Source of the DNA: Lawsonibacter sp.
Lineage (GTDB): Bacteria > Bacillota > Clostridia > Oscillospirales > Oscillospiraceae
Assembly (NCBI GenBank): GCA_022798855.1
Contig: JAAWNI010000082.1
Location: 1-9,217, forward strand
Length of the DNA: 9,217 bases
Direction of reading: 5' to 3'
Both the position numbers and the translations under genes were made by a program. This document shows, one piece after another, positions 1 to 6,936 of the stretch; the stretch's first letter is position 1; every line of letters begins with the position of its first letter. The notes under the pieces are model-generated. The model did not search any database. It saw only the letters and a program-made list of their open reading frames with translations, and was not told the DNA's origin.

Positions 1-111
1 GGGGGAGGGCCGCCGGGTGAAACCCGGTGGCGGGGGGATTCTGTACCCGGTGAGGTGCCACCCCCTCCGGCCGCTCCGCGGCCACCTCCCCCATAAAGGG
101 GGGGGCTTTTT
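1..111. repeat. GC-rich palindromic intergenic repeat ending in a terminator-like hairpin
   Basis: The stretch holds several stem-loops in a row. Near 11-28 an imperfect stem brackets a GAA loop. At 69-83, GGCCGC and GCGGCC pair perfectly around TCC. The purine-rich left edge (GGGGGAGG, 1-8) is complementary to CCTCCCCC at 85-92. The last part, a C-run at 88-92 and a G-run at 98-105 followed by C and five T (107-111), looks like a rho-independent terminator reading rightwards, perhaps for a gene left of the window. I see no coding region here. The element may continue past the left edge. Confidence 0.5.
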
Positions 112-149
112 CCGCTCCCAACTACCGTGGGCAGCCCATCAAAATTGTA

Positions 150-174
150 CGTTTCCATACATTTAATGGAAACG
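150..174. promoter_or_regulatory. Perfect 9-bp inverted repeat upstream of the oxidase promoter, candidate operator
   Basis: CGTTTCCAT (150-158) and ATGGAAACG (166-174) are exact reverse complements separated by 7 bp of AT-rich sequence. The right-arm core GGAAACGG (168-175) recurs at 213-220 inside the spacer of the promoter at 198-226. Repeated half-sites placed upstream of and within a promoter are typical of a dimeric regulator's binding sites. No T-run follows, so this is unlikely to be a terminator. The protein that binds is unknown. Confidence 0.45.
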
Positions 175-197
175 GCGGAAAACTATGTCCAAACACC

Positions 198-226
198 TTG
201 ACGAACGCGGTTGGAAACGGTATGAT
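198..226 (+). promoter_or_regulatory. Sigma-A type promoter of the oxidase-kinase operon
   Basis: TTGACG (198-203) and TATGAT (221-226) are separated by exactly 17 bp, close to the TTGACA/TATAAT consensus. Transcription would start near 233, giving a leader of about 22 nt that contains AGGAGG (241-246), 8 nt before the ATG at 255. This also rules out the in-frame TTG at 198 as the translation start, because it is part of the -35 box. A GGAAACGG motif at 213-220 lies in the spacer and may be an operator half-site. Confidence 0.7.
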
Positions 227-254
227 TGGACGGATAAAAAAGGAGGGTTACTTC

Positions 255-1268
255 ATGACTTACCAAGAACTACTAGAGGCCGCCCGGACATGCAGCGGCC
301 CATACTGTAAAGCCTGCCCAGTGTGCAACGGCCGCGCCTGCAAAAACACCATGCCCGGCCCCGGTTCCAAGGGGACGGGGACGGTGGCGGCCCGGAACTA
401 CGACGCCTGGCAGGAGGTCTGTCTGAACATGGACACCATCTGCGCCAACGGCCCGGCGGACACCCGGTTCACGCTCTTCGGCGAGGTTTACGACCTGCCT
501 GTTTTCGCCGGCCCTGTGGGGGCGGTAAAGCTCCACTACGGCGATAAATTCACCGACCAGGAGTACAACGATATTTTAGTCCCCGCCTGCGTCCAGGCGG
601 GCATCGCCGCCTTCACCGGCGACGGCACCGACCCCACGGTTTTCGCGGCGGCGGCCAAGGCCATCGGGGCCAGCGGCGGCAAGGGCATCCCCACCGTGAA
701 GCCCTGGGACCGGGACACGCTGTTCGCCAAGCTGGACCAGGCCAAGTCCTCCGGGGCGAAGATGTTCGCCATGGACATCGACGCCGCCGGCCTGCCCTTC
801 CTCAAGGGGCTGAACCCCCCCGCCGGCTCCAAGACGGTGGCCGAGCTGCGCGAGGTCATTGAGTACGCCGGAGTGCCCTTCATCCTCAAGGGGGTCATGA
901 CGGCCAAGGGGGCGCGGAAGGCCCTGGAAGCCGGAGCGGCGGGCATCATCGTGTCCAACCACGGCGGCCGGGTGCAGGACGGCGTCCCCGCCACCGCCGA
1001 GGTCCTCCCGGCCATCGCTGAGGCCGTCAAGGGCCAGCTGGTGGTGATGGTGGACGGAGGCATCCGCACCGGCGTGGACGTGTGCAAGGCCCTGGCCCTG
1101 GGGGCCGACGCCTGCGTGCTGGCCCGGCCTTACGTCACCGCCGTCTACGGCGGCGGGGCCGAGGGGGTCCGGGTATATACCGACAAGCTGAAAGGAGAAC
1201 TGGCTGACACCATGGCCATGTGCGGCGTCCACTCGCTGGCGGAGATCAGCCGGGAAATGATTTTCTAA
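255..1268 (+). CDS. FMN-dependent alpha-hydroxy-acid dehydrogenase/oxidase with an N-terminal Cys cluster
   Basis: This is a 337-aa protein of the (S)-2-hydroxy-acid oxidase/L-lactate dehydrogenase family, a TIM barrel that oxidises 2-hydroxy acids to 2-oxo acids using FMN. Visible signatures are the conserved Lys of strand 5 (K212 in ILKG), the catalytic-base motif SNHGGR (H236, R239), and the FMN-phosphate loop VDGGIRTG (D267, R271). The usual GRP motif that follows is ARP here. The N-terminus carries Cys 13, 18, 21, 24 and 29 (C-x4-C-x2-C-x2-C-x4-C), absent from classical glycolate oxidases, and could hold an Fe-S cluster or another metal. The ATG at 255 is chosen because AGGAGG lies 8 nt upstream and the longer frame runs into the promoter. 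It probably acts in the cytoplasm. The substrate (lactate, glycolate or another) cannot be told. It is followed after one base by the kinase gene. Confidence 0.88.
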   Translation: MTYQELLEAARTCSGPYCKACPVCNGRACKNTMPGPGSKGTGTVAARNYDAWQEVCLNMDTICANGPADTRFTLFGEVYDLPVFAGPVGAVKLHYGDKFTDQEYNDILVPACVQAGIAAFTGDGTDPTVFAAAAKAIGASGGKGIPTVKPWDRDTLFAKLDQAKSSGAKMFAMDIDAAGLPFLKGLNPPAGSKTVAELREVIEYAGVPFILKGVMTAKGARKALEAGAAGIIVSNHGGRVQDGVPATAEVLPAIAEAVKGQLVVMVDGGIRTGVDVCKALALGADACVLARPYVTAVYGGGAEGVRVYTDKLKGELADTMAMCGVHSLAEISREMIF

Positions 1269-1269
1269 T

Positions 1270-3960
1270 ATGGTCCGGCCAAAATTTTACGATATCAGCG
1301 CGCGGCAGACCCGGCAGACCATCGCCTTCGCCCTGTGGGGCGGCGCCGCCATCGCCGTCATCCTGCTGATTACAACGGTCTGGGTAACTACCCGCGCCCG
1401 GGCGGGCACCAGCCAGGCGGCCGCCCAGGTGAGCGAGTTTTATCTGGAGGAGCTGGCCGGCCGCCGGGCCCAGGTGGTCTCCGAAGCGCTGAAAAGCAAC
1501 ATTGAATACATAAACAACGCCCTGAGCCTTCTGGAGCCCGCCGACCTGGCGTCGGTGGAGTCCCTGGAGCACTTTCTGGAGACAGCGAAGTCCCTTTACG
1601 GCGCGGACCAGTTCGCCCTGGTGGACGAGAACGGCACGGTCTACCCCCGGAAGGACGCCGAAAATCTGAGCGCCTACGGCGTCCTCTTCCAGGCCCTGGC
1701 CGGACCGGCCATCAGCACCTCCAACCTGGACGGGACGAGAAAGCAGGTGGTCCAGGCCATCCCCGTCACGGGGTTCACCTTCCAGGGGGCTGAAATCCAG
1801 GCCTGCTTCATCCAAATCGACATTGTGGAAATGCTCCGCTCCCTGGCCCTCCAGACCGACGACAACAGCATCTTCTGCAACCTCTACCGCCGTGACGGCG
1901 AGAGCCTGACCTCCGGCAGCTTTGAATACCTGAACATAGGCGACAACCTCCTGTCCACCCTGGCGGAGTCGGAGCTGGCCCCCGGGTACAGCTATGAGAA
2001 GGCCCGGAGCGATTTCTCCAGCGGCGGCAGGGGCCATATCTCCTTCTACTACCAGGATATCTACGGGGACCTGTGCTACGTCCCGGTGGAGGGCAGCGAC
2101 TGGATGCTGACCATCCTGATTCGAAACAATGTCATCACTGAGCAGATCAGCTCCATCAGCTCCAGCCTGATGCTCCGGAGCATCGTACAGATCACCATCA
2201 CCGTCGCCTCCATGCTGGCGGTGTCCATGCTCATCATCCTCCAGACCAGAAAGAGCGCCGCCCTGCTGCTGGCCCAGGAGAAGGCCAACGGGGACCAGAT
2301 CCGGGAGGCCTACGCCCAGGTCGAGCAGCAGCAGACCGCCATGGAGATGATCCACGCCTCCATGGGCTCCGGGCACTGGTCCATGAATTTCGACAAAAGC
2401 GGAGAGATCACCTCCTGCTCCTGGTCGGATGTATTCCGGACCATGCTGGGCTACCAAAACACGGAAGACTTCCCCAACCAGCTGGAGTCCTGGTCCGGCC
2501 TGATCCACGAGGAGGACAGGGAGCGCGTCCTGAAGGCCTATTGGGACGCTGTGGAGGACTACACCGGCCAGACGGTCTTCGATGTGGAGTACCGCCTGTA
2601 CACCAACCACAACGGCTGCCGGTGGTTCCGCTCCGCCGGACGGCTGTCCCGGCGGGAGGACGGCTCCCCCATCACCTTCGTGGGCCTGTTTCTGGACATT
2701 GACGACAGCCGGAAGATGAAGGAGCGGCTGGAGCGGCAGAAAATCAACCTCCAGGACGCCCTGACCGCCGCCCAGCACGCGAACCGGGCCAAGACCACCT
2801 TCCTGAACAACATGTCCCACGACATCCGGACCCCCATGAACGCCATCATCGGCTTCACCTCCCTGGCGGCGGCCCACGTGGACGACCCTGAGCAGATTCA
2901 AAACTACCTGTCCAAAATCGCCACCTCCAGCAACCACCTGCTCAGCCTGATCAACGACGTACTGGACATGAGCCGCATCGAGAGCGGCCGGATGAAGATC
3001 GAGGAGGCGGAGTCCTCCCTGATTGAGGTCATGGAGAACCTCAGGACCATCGTGCAGACCGACGCCACCGCCAAGCATTTGGAGTTCCGCATCGACACGG
3101 CGGAGGTAGTCAATGAGCATGTGATGTGCGACCGGCTGCGGCTGAACCAGATGCTGCTCAACCTGCTGAGCAACGCCATGAAGTTCACCATGCCCGGGGG
3201 GACGGTCAGCGTCCGGGTCGCCCAGAAGGGCCCCGCCCGGGAGGGACAGGCCGCCTACCAGTTCCAGGTGAAGGACACGGGCATCGGCATGAGCCGGGAG
3301 TTCCTGGCCCACGTCTTCGACCCCTTCGAGCGGGAGCGCTCCAGCACCGTCAGCGGCATTCAGGGCACCGGGCTGGGCATGGCCATCACCAAAAACATCG
3401 TGGACATGATGGACGGCGAGATCACCGTGGAGAGCGAGGAGGGCAAGGGCACCACCTTCACTGTGGACCTTCAGCTGAAAACCTGCTCCTCCCCGGTCCG
3501 GCCGGAGGAGGGCGCTCAGCCCGGCGGCTTGCAGACGCTGGCGGAGGAGGTGGATTCCGCCGCCCGCTCCGACGCAATCAAGGGCAAGCACATCCTGCTG
3601 GCGGAGGACAACCTGCTCAACCAGGAGATTGCTGTGGAGATACTCCAGGCCGCCGGCTTCACCGTGGAGGTGGTGGGTGACGGCGGCGACGCCGTGGAGC
3701 GGATCAGGACGGCCCAGGCCGGCCAGTTCGACCTGGTCCTGATGGACATTCAAATGCCCCTTATGGACGGCTACGAGGCCACCAGGCGGATACGCGGCCT
3801 GAACCTCCCCGGCGTCTCGGACCTCCCCATCATCGCCATGACCGCCAACGCCTTCGACGAGGACCGGCGGGCGGCGCTGGCCGCCGGAATGAACGGCCAT
3901 ATCGCCAAGCCCATCGACATCCCCAAGCTGCTGGCCCTTCTGGAACAGCTCCTGGTGTAA
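1270..3960 (+). CDS. Membrane hybrid sensor histidine kinase (Cache-like sensor, PAS, HisKA, HATPase, REC)
   Basis: This 896-aa protein has TM1 at about 17-39, an extracytoplasmic region of about 260 residues resembling a double Cache sensor (FALVDENGTV near 115-123), TM2 at about 302-325, a polar helical linker, and a PAS domain at about 360-485. The HisKA domain follows with phospho-acceptor H517 (MSHDIRTP), then a HATPase domain with N635 (N box), DTGIG (669-673) and GTGLG (699-703). A C-terminal receiver has acidic E779/D780, phospho-acceptor D826, T858 and K880. No Hpt domain follows, so any relay to DNA needs a separate Hpt protein or direct output. The ATG lies one base after the oxidase stop and has only a weak Shine-Dalgarno (GGGAAATGA), which suggests translational coupling. 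The architecture is typical of Clostridia. The ligand is unknown. Confidence 0.92.
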   Translation: MVRPKFYDISARQTRQTIAFALWGGAAIAVILLITTVWVTTRARAGTSQAAAQVSEFYLEELAGRRAQVVSEALKSNIEYINNALSLLEPADLASVESLEHFLETAKSLYGADQFALVDENGTVYPRKDAENLSAYGVLFQALAGPAISTSNLDGTRKQVVQAIPVTGFTFQGAEIQACFIQIDIVEMLRSLALQTDDNSIFCNLYRRDGESLTSGSFEYLNIGDNLLSTLAESELAPGYSYEKARSDFSSGGRGHISFYYQDIYGDLCYVPVEGSDWMLTILIRNNVITEQISSISSSLMLRSIVQITITVASMLAVSMLIILQTRKSAALLLAQEKANGDQIREAYAQVEQQQTAMEMIHASMGSGHWSMNFDKSGEITSCSWSDVFRTMLGYQNTEDFPNQLESWSGLIHEEDRERVLKAYWDAVEDYTGQTVFDVEYRLYTNHNGCRWFRSAGRLSRREDGSPITFVGLFLDIDDSRKMKERLERQKINLQDALTAAQHANRAKTTFLNNMSHDIRTPMNAIIGFTSLAAAHVDDPEQIQNYLSKIATSSNHLLSLINDVLDMSRIESGRMKIEEAESSLIEVMENLRTIVQTDATAKHLEFRIDTAEVVNEHVMCDRLRLNQMLLNLLSNAMKFTMPGGTVSVRVAQKGPAREGQAAYQFQVKDTGIGMSREFLAHVFDPFERERSSTVSGIQGTGLGMAITKNIVDMMDGEITVESEEGKGTTFTVDLQLKTCSSPVRPEEGAQPGGLQTLAEEVDSAARSDAIKGKHILLAEDNLLNQEIAVEILQAAGFTVEVVGDGGDAVERIRTAQAGQFDLVLMDIQMPLMDGYEATRRIRGLNLPGVSDLPIIAMTANAFDEDRRAALAAGMNGHIAKPIDIPKLLALLEQLLV

Positions 3961-4120
3961 GAGCCTGTTTAGCATTTCTCCGCGCCTGTCTTGGCGGTGT
4001 ATTTTCCGCCCTGACTGCGTTAAAAACCCTTGCCATCCGTCAGGATGCCTGCGGATTTTTGCCTTGCAGGGCAAAAAATCCTCTCGTCAATCCAAACACG
4101 TCGAGATGCTAAACAGGCTC
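3961..4120. mobile_element. 160-bp MITE-like element with 15-bp terminal inverted repeats and TAA target duplication
   Basis: The ends GAGCCTGTTTAGCAT (3961-3975) and ATGCTAAACAGGCTC (4106-4120) are perfect inverted repeats. TAA flanks both sides (3958-3960 and 4121-4123), as expected for a 3-bp target duplication. The left copy is the kinase stop codon itself. Inside are small stem-loops, CATCC/GGATG at 4034-4047 and a longer stem around 4053-4081. There is no room for a transposase, so the element would be non-autonomous. From memory, a TNA-type duplication fits the IS5 superfamily (IS1031 group), but that assignment is an inference. Confidence 0.7.
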
Positions 4121-4121
4121 T

Positions 4122-4161
4122 AAAAAATGGCTGCTACTCTTGGAGTAGCAGCCATTTTTTT
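4122..4161. terminator. Bidirectional rho-independent terminator between convergent operons
   Basis: An 18-bp perfect stem (4122-4139 with 4143-4160) closes a TTG loop. The stem begins with six A and ends with a run of seven T, so it makes a U-tract in both directions. It ends the plus-strand oxidase-kinase transcript and the minus-strand regulator-carrier transcript. It lies 46 bp beyond the carrier stop codon. Before the insertion at 3961-4120 it would have directly followed the kinase stop codon. Confidence 0.93.
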
Positions 4162-4207
4162 ACAAATTTTTGGGTGTGCCGCCTATAGGGCGATTCTTTA
4201 GAAGCGC

Positions 4208-5551
4208 TCAGTACCTCACGGCCCCGGCCAGGAGCATAAACCCCGTGCCAATGGCCAGATAAATCCCCACCAAAGGCAGGAAGTACCTCAGCCACTTTGA
4301 ATAGCTCATCTCCGCCAGGGCCAGACAGCCCACCAGGGTATTGGAGATAGGCGAGACTAGATTGACCAGTCCGTCCCCCAGCTGGAAGGCCAGCACCGCC
4401 GACTGCCGGGAGAGGTCCAGGGCGTCCGCCAGGGGGACCATCAGGGGCATCGCCACCGCCGCGTGGCCTGAACCGGAGGTAATCAGCAGGTCGAGCAGGG
4501 CGTTGGCGTAGAACATGCCCAAGAGGTTGGCCCAGGTGGGGAGCCGCTCCACCAGAAGGAGCAGGGAGTAGATCACGCTGTCCAAGATTCCGCCCTGGAC
4601 CAGCACCAGCCGCAGGGCGGCGGCCATGCCGATGGTCAGCCCGCCGGCCACCATCTTCCGGCACCCGGCGGCCAGCAGGGCGCAGACCTGGTTGGCCCCA
4701 AAACCGGCGGCGGCGCCGCACAGCAGGCCCAGCACCAGAAAAACGGCGGCGATCTCCCCGACGCTCCAGCCCCGGGCGCTGACGCCCCAGACCACCAGGG
4801 CCAGCGCCCCCAGCAGCAGGGCCAGCACCAGCCCCTGGCGGAGGGTAAAGGGGGCCGGCTCCGGGAGGAGGAAGCCCTCCCCCTCCCCGGGGCGCCCGGC
4901 TCTGTAGAGGATATACGCGCTGGTGGCGGCCACCAGCACGGCCAGCAGCAGCCACCGCAGCCATGCCCCGGAGTAGAGGGGCAGCTCCGCGATGGTCTGG
5001 GCAATCCCCACCGAGAAGGGGTTGTAAATTCCCGCCGCGAAGCCGGCGTTGGTGCCCAGCATCACCATGGCCATGCCTGTTCCGGCGTCGTAGCCCAGCG
5101 ACCTGGCCGCCGCTATGCCCAGGGGGAGGAAGACGATGGAAGCGGTGGTCAGGCCCATGGTGAAGCCGAACACCGAAAACACCCCCACAAAGGCCGGGAC
5201 CAGCCACGCCCGCCTGCCCGCGAACCGTCGGGCCACCCAGGCGCACAGGGCGGCCACCGCCCCGCTCTCCAGAATAACCTCAAAGGCCCCGCCCAGGAAA
5301 AAGACGAAGAAAATCAGCTTGGGGGCCGGCCCGGTGGAAAAGGCTTCAAAGACCAGGCTGGGCAGGCGCCAAGGGGCCACCGGGGCGGGCTCCGTGTAGG
5401 CGAAGCTGCCCGGGAGGACCACCGTCTGCCCGGTGGCTTCGTTGAAGGCCCGCTGATAGCTGCCCGCGGGGATGATCCAGGTCAGGGCCGAAGCCGCCAG
5501 GAGCAGCACCGCCAGAATCAGAAGGACATGGGGCGTTTTCCGCTTGCCCAT
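4208..5551 (-). CDS. YfcC/DcuC-family anaerobic carrier, 12-TM inner membrane transporter
   Basis: This is a 447-aa highly hydrophobic protein with about 12 membrane segments, the first at residues 8-26 ending in the family's TWIIPAGSY. Family signatures include a FGFTMGLTTASIVFLPLG segment, LGTNAGFAAGIYNPFSVGIAQ, SGSGHAAVAMPLMVPLAD near 359-376, and AFQLGDGLVNLVSPISN. These match the YfcC group of the C4-dicarboxylate anaerobic carrier (DcuC) superfamily, whose members exchange or take up dicarboxylates or amino acids. The true substrate is not defined by sequence. The usual SGSGK is SGSGH here (H363). Two tandem GGAGG boxes (5563-5567, 5558-5562) could serve a GTG at 5557 or the ATG at 5551. 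I chose the ATG, 6 nt from the nearer box. The gene starts 22 bp after the LacI-type regulator and is probably co-transcribed with it. Confidence 0.88.
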   Translation of the reverse strand: MGKRKTPHVLLILAVLLLAASALTWIIPAGSYQRAFNEATGQTVVLPGSFAYTEPAPVAPWRLPSLVFEAFSTGPAPKLIFFVFFLGGAFEVILESGAVAALCAWVARRFAGRRAWLVPAFVGVFSVFGFTMGLTTASIVFLPLGIAAARSLGYDAGTGMAMVMLGTNAGFAAGIYNPFSVGIAQTIAELPLYSGAWLRWLLLAVLVAATSAYILYRAGRPGEGEGFLLPEPAPFTLRQGLVLALLLGALALVVWGVSARGWSVGEIAAVFLVLGLLCGAAAGFGANQVCALLAAGCRKMVAGGLTIGMAAALRLVLVQGGILDSVIYSLLLLVERLPTWANLLGMFYANALLDLLITSGSGHAAVAMPLMVPLADALDLSRQSAVLAFQLGDGLVNLVSPISNTLVGCLALAEMSYSKWLRYFLPLVGIYLAIGTGFMLLAGAVRY

Positions 5552-5573
5552 GGGCACCCTCCCCTCCGTCCGG

Positions 5574-6593
5574 TCAGGACCGCCGGACCGGCCCGGTGCT
5601 GGTCCGGACCACCAGAGCCGGCTGGAATATCTGCCGGTGCTGGGCTTCCTGGCCCTCCCCCTCGATCAGGTCCATGGCCAGCCGCACCGCCGCCCTGCCC
5701 AGCTCCGCCATAGGGGTGTGGAGGGTGGTCAGGCCGATGTTCGGGTAGAGCCCAAAGTACAGGTCGTCGTGGCCCACCACCGACACATCGCCGGGCACTG
5801 ACAGCCCGTGGAGCTTGAGGGTGTTCATCGCCCCGATGGCCATGTAGTCGCTGGCGCACCAGAGGGCGGTGGGCAGCTCCCCCCGCTCCAGCAGGGCCTC
5901 CACCGCGTCCATCCCCGCCTGCATGGTGTTGGCCGCGCAGCCCATCCGGAGGATTTTGGGGCGGAGCCCCCGGCGCTCCATGGCCTGGGTGTAGCCCTCC
6001 TCCTTCTGGAGGATGGTCCGGTTCTCCGGCTCATAGGTGAGCAGGGTGATGTTTCTGTGGCCCAGGCCCGCCAGGTGCTCCACCGCCAGCCCGCCGCTAC
6101 GGCGGTAGTCGCACAGCAGGGCGTAGGGCTCCCCCGGGTCGGTCTTTCCGCCGATGAAGATGACGGGGGTGGCCCCGCAGGCCGCCTTGATCCGGGAGAC
6201 GTCGCTGGTGCAGGAGGCCACGATCAGCGCCCCCACCTGGTTGCCCACCATCATGGCGCAGTGCCGCTCCTCCATTTGAAGGCTCCGGTGGCTGCTGCCC
6301 AGCATGACGCAGAACTCATGGGCGGCCGCCGCCGCGCTGACCTCGTTGAAAATCAGGTCATAGGCGGTGTTCTCCCCCATGGCGGGCACCACCATGCCGA
6401 TGGTGCTGGTGCGCTGGAGGTAGAGGTTCCGGGCGGCCAGGTTGGGGGTATAGCCGATCTCCTCCGCGATCTTCTTCACCCGCTCCTTGGTGGCGGCGGA
6501 GATATCCGGGGCGTCCCGCAGCGCCTTGGACACCGCCACGTGCGACACCCCCGCCAGCCGGGCGATGGTCTTTAAGGTTGGACGGTTTTGCAT
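5574..6593 (-). CDS. LacI-family transcriptional regulator
   Basis: This 339-aa protein has an N-terminal LacI helix-turn-helix at residues 7-26 (LKTIARLAGVSHVAVSKALR), the second conserved stretch through GYTPN (47-51), and the hinge-helix region NLAARNL (51-57). A periplasmic-binding-protein-like effector domain follows (about 62-335, starting IGMVVPAM) with the usual SDYMAIGAMNTL and PGDVSVVGHDD segments. Such proteins repress or activate nearby sugar or organic-acid genes on binding a small ligand. The ATG at 6593 is preferred over the upstream TTG at 6608, because GGGGTGA (6598-6604) precedes it and the family usually begins just before the helix-turn-helix. The gene precedes the carrier by 22 bp, so the carrier's substrate or a derivative is a plausible effector. 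It probably autoregulates through its AT-rich promoter. Confidence 0.93.
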   Translation of the reverse strand: MQNRPTLKTIARLAGVSHVAVSKALRDAPDISAATKERVKKIAEEIGYTPNLAARNLYLQRTSTIGMVVPAMGENTAYDLIFNEVSAAAAAHEFCVMLGSSHRSLQMEERHCAMMVGNQVGALIVASCTSDVSRIKAACGATPVIFIGGKTDPGEPYALLCDYRRSGGLAVEHLAGLGHRNITLLTYEPENRTILQKEEGYTQAMERRGLRPKILRMGCAANTMQAGMDAVEALLERGELPTALWCASDYMAIGAMNTLKLHGLSVPGDVSVVGHDDLYFGLYPNIGLTTLHTPMAELGRAAVRLAMDLIEGEGQEAQHRQIFQPALVVRTSTGPVRRS

Positions 6594-6622
6594 CCTGTCA
6601 CCCCGCAAATCTGTATAGTGCT

Positions 6623-6649
6623 TTTATTATAGTAAATTTTATCGTGAAA
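6623..6649. promoter_or_regulatory. Candidate LacI-type operators overlapping the regulator promoter
   Basis: Two overlapping-promoter palindromes are visible. One is a 14-bp near-perfect palindrome at 6623-6636 (TTTATTATAGTAAA, 12 of 14 symmetric) that covers the -10 box. The other is a weaker CG-centred site at 6638-6649 (TTTATCGTGAAA, 8 of 12 symmetric) in the spacer. LacI-family operators often have a central CG, which favours the second, while the first has better symmetry. Either would allow autorepression. This is an inference from position and symmetry only. Confidence 0.35.
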
Positions 6650-6654
6650 GACAA
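6626..6654 (-). promoter_or_regulatory. Sigma-A promoter of the LacI-regulator/carrier operon
   Basis: Read on the minus strand, TTGTCT (6654-6649) is followed after exactly 17 bp by a perfect TATAAT (6631-6626). Transcription would start near 6619, about 26 nt before the ATG at 6593. The surrounding 50 bp are AT-rich in an otherwise GC-rich window. Confidence 0.78.
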
Positions 6655-6679
6655 GGACAAAATATTTCGGGGCGCGTCC

Positions 6680-6819
6680 GTCTCATAAATTTGGAGGGCA
6701 TTTGTGGGTACGTCATATAGGGCAGGAGTTCTACCCCTGCCTATCATAAATAGGGACAGAATCAGGCAAGGGCAGAGCCCTTGCCCTACATTACGAAGGG
6801 TATTCTAAGTTTATGGGAC
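6680..6819. repeat. 140-bp inverted-repeat-flanked intergenic element with two internal hairpins
   Basis: The left end GTCTCATAAATTTGGA (6680-6695) and the reverse complement of the right end (6804-6819), GTCCCATAAACTTAGA, match at 13 of 16 positions, like terminal inverted repeats of a small non-autonomous element. Inside are a hairpin of complementary GGCAGG and CCTGCC arms (about 6716-6743) and a perfect 9-bp stem GGCAAGGGC/GCCCTTGCC at 6765-6785 followed by CTAC. GCGT occurs 2 bp outside both ends (6674-6677, 6822-6825) and might be a target duplication, but this is weak. No coding sequence is visible. Confidence 0.45.
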
Positions 6820-6936
6820 AAGCGTGATTGGGGGGCGCATATTATGCTCCCGCTCCGTCCTCAGCAAGACATGCGATGCAGGGCGCGGCGGCCCGGCGCG
6901 CCGTTTTTCGGAAAAGGCAAGCCAAGGCCGCCCCTA
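6820..6936. other. Gene-free spacer
   Basis: This completes the 380-bp gap between the regulator start (6593) and the surface-protein stop (6975). I see no ribosome binding site with a credible reading frame. A weak GC hairpin (GGCGCG 6882-6887 with CGCGCC 6897-6902) followed by five T resembles a plus-strand terminator, but no plus-strand gene precedes it. Confidence 0.4.

Noticed and set aside
198..254. N-terminal extension of the oxidase from a TTG at 198
   Set aside because: The TTG is part of the -35 box and the region holds the promoter and the AGGAGG. The ATG at 255 is correctly spaced.
1246..4074. Long open frame (942 codons) on the minus strand, antisense to the kinase gene
   Set aside because: The plus-strand kinase has complete domains and motifs. 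The antisense product is a G/V/H/L/Q-rich sequence without recognisable motifs, as expected from high-GC third positions, and it runs across the MITE.
4134..5246. Alternative minus-strand frame of 370 codons inside the carrier gene
   Set aside because: It is a frame-shifted shadow rich in G, R, A and P. The overlapping frame gives a clear YfcC-type membrane protein.
6882..6908. GC hairpin plus T-run on the plus strand
   Set aside because: The stem is only 6 bp and no plus-strand gene precedes it, so it is not called as a terminator.
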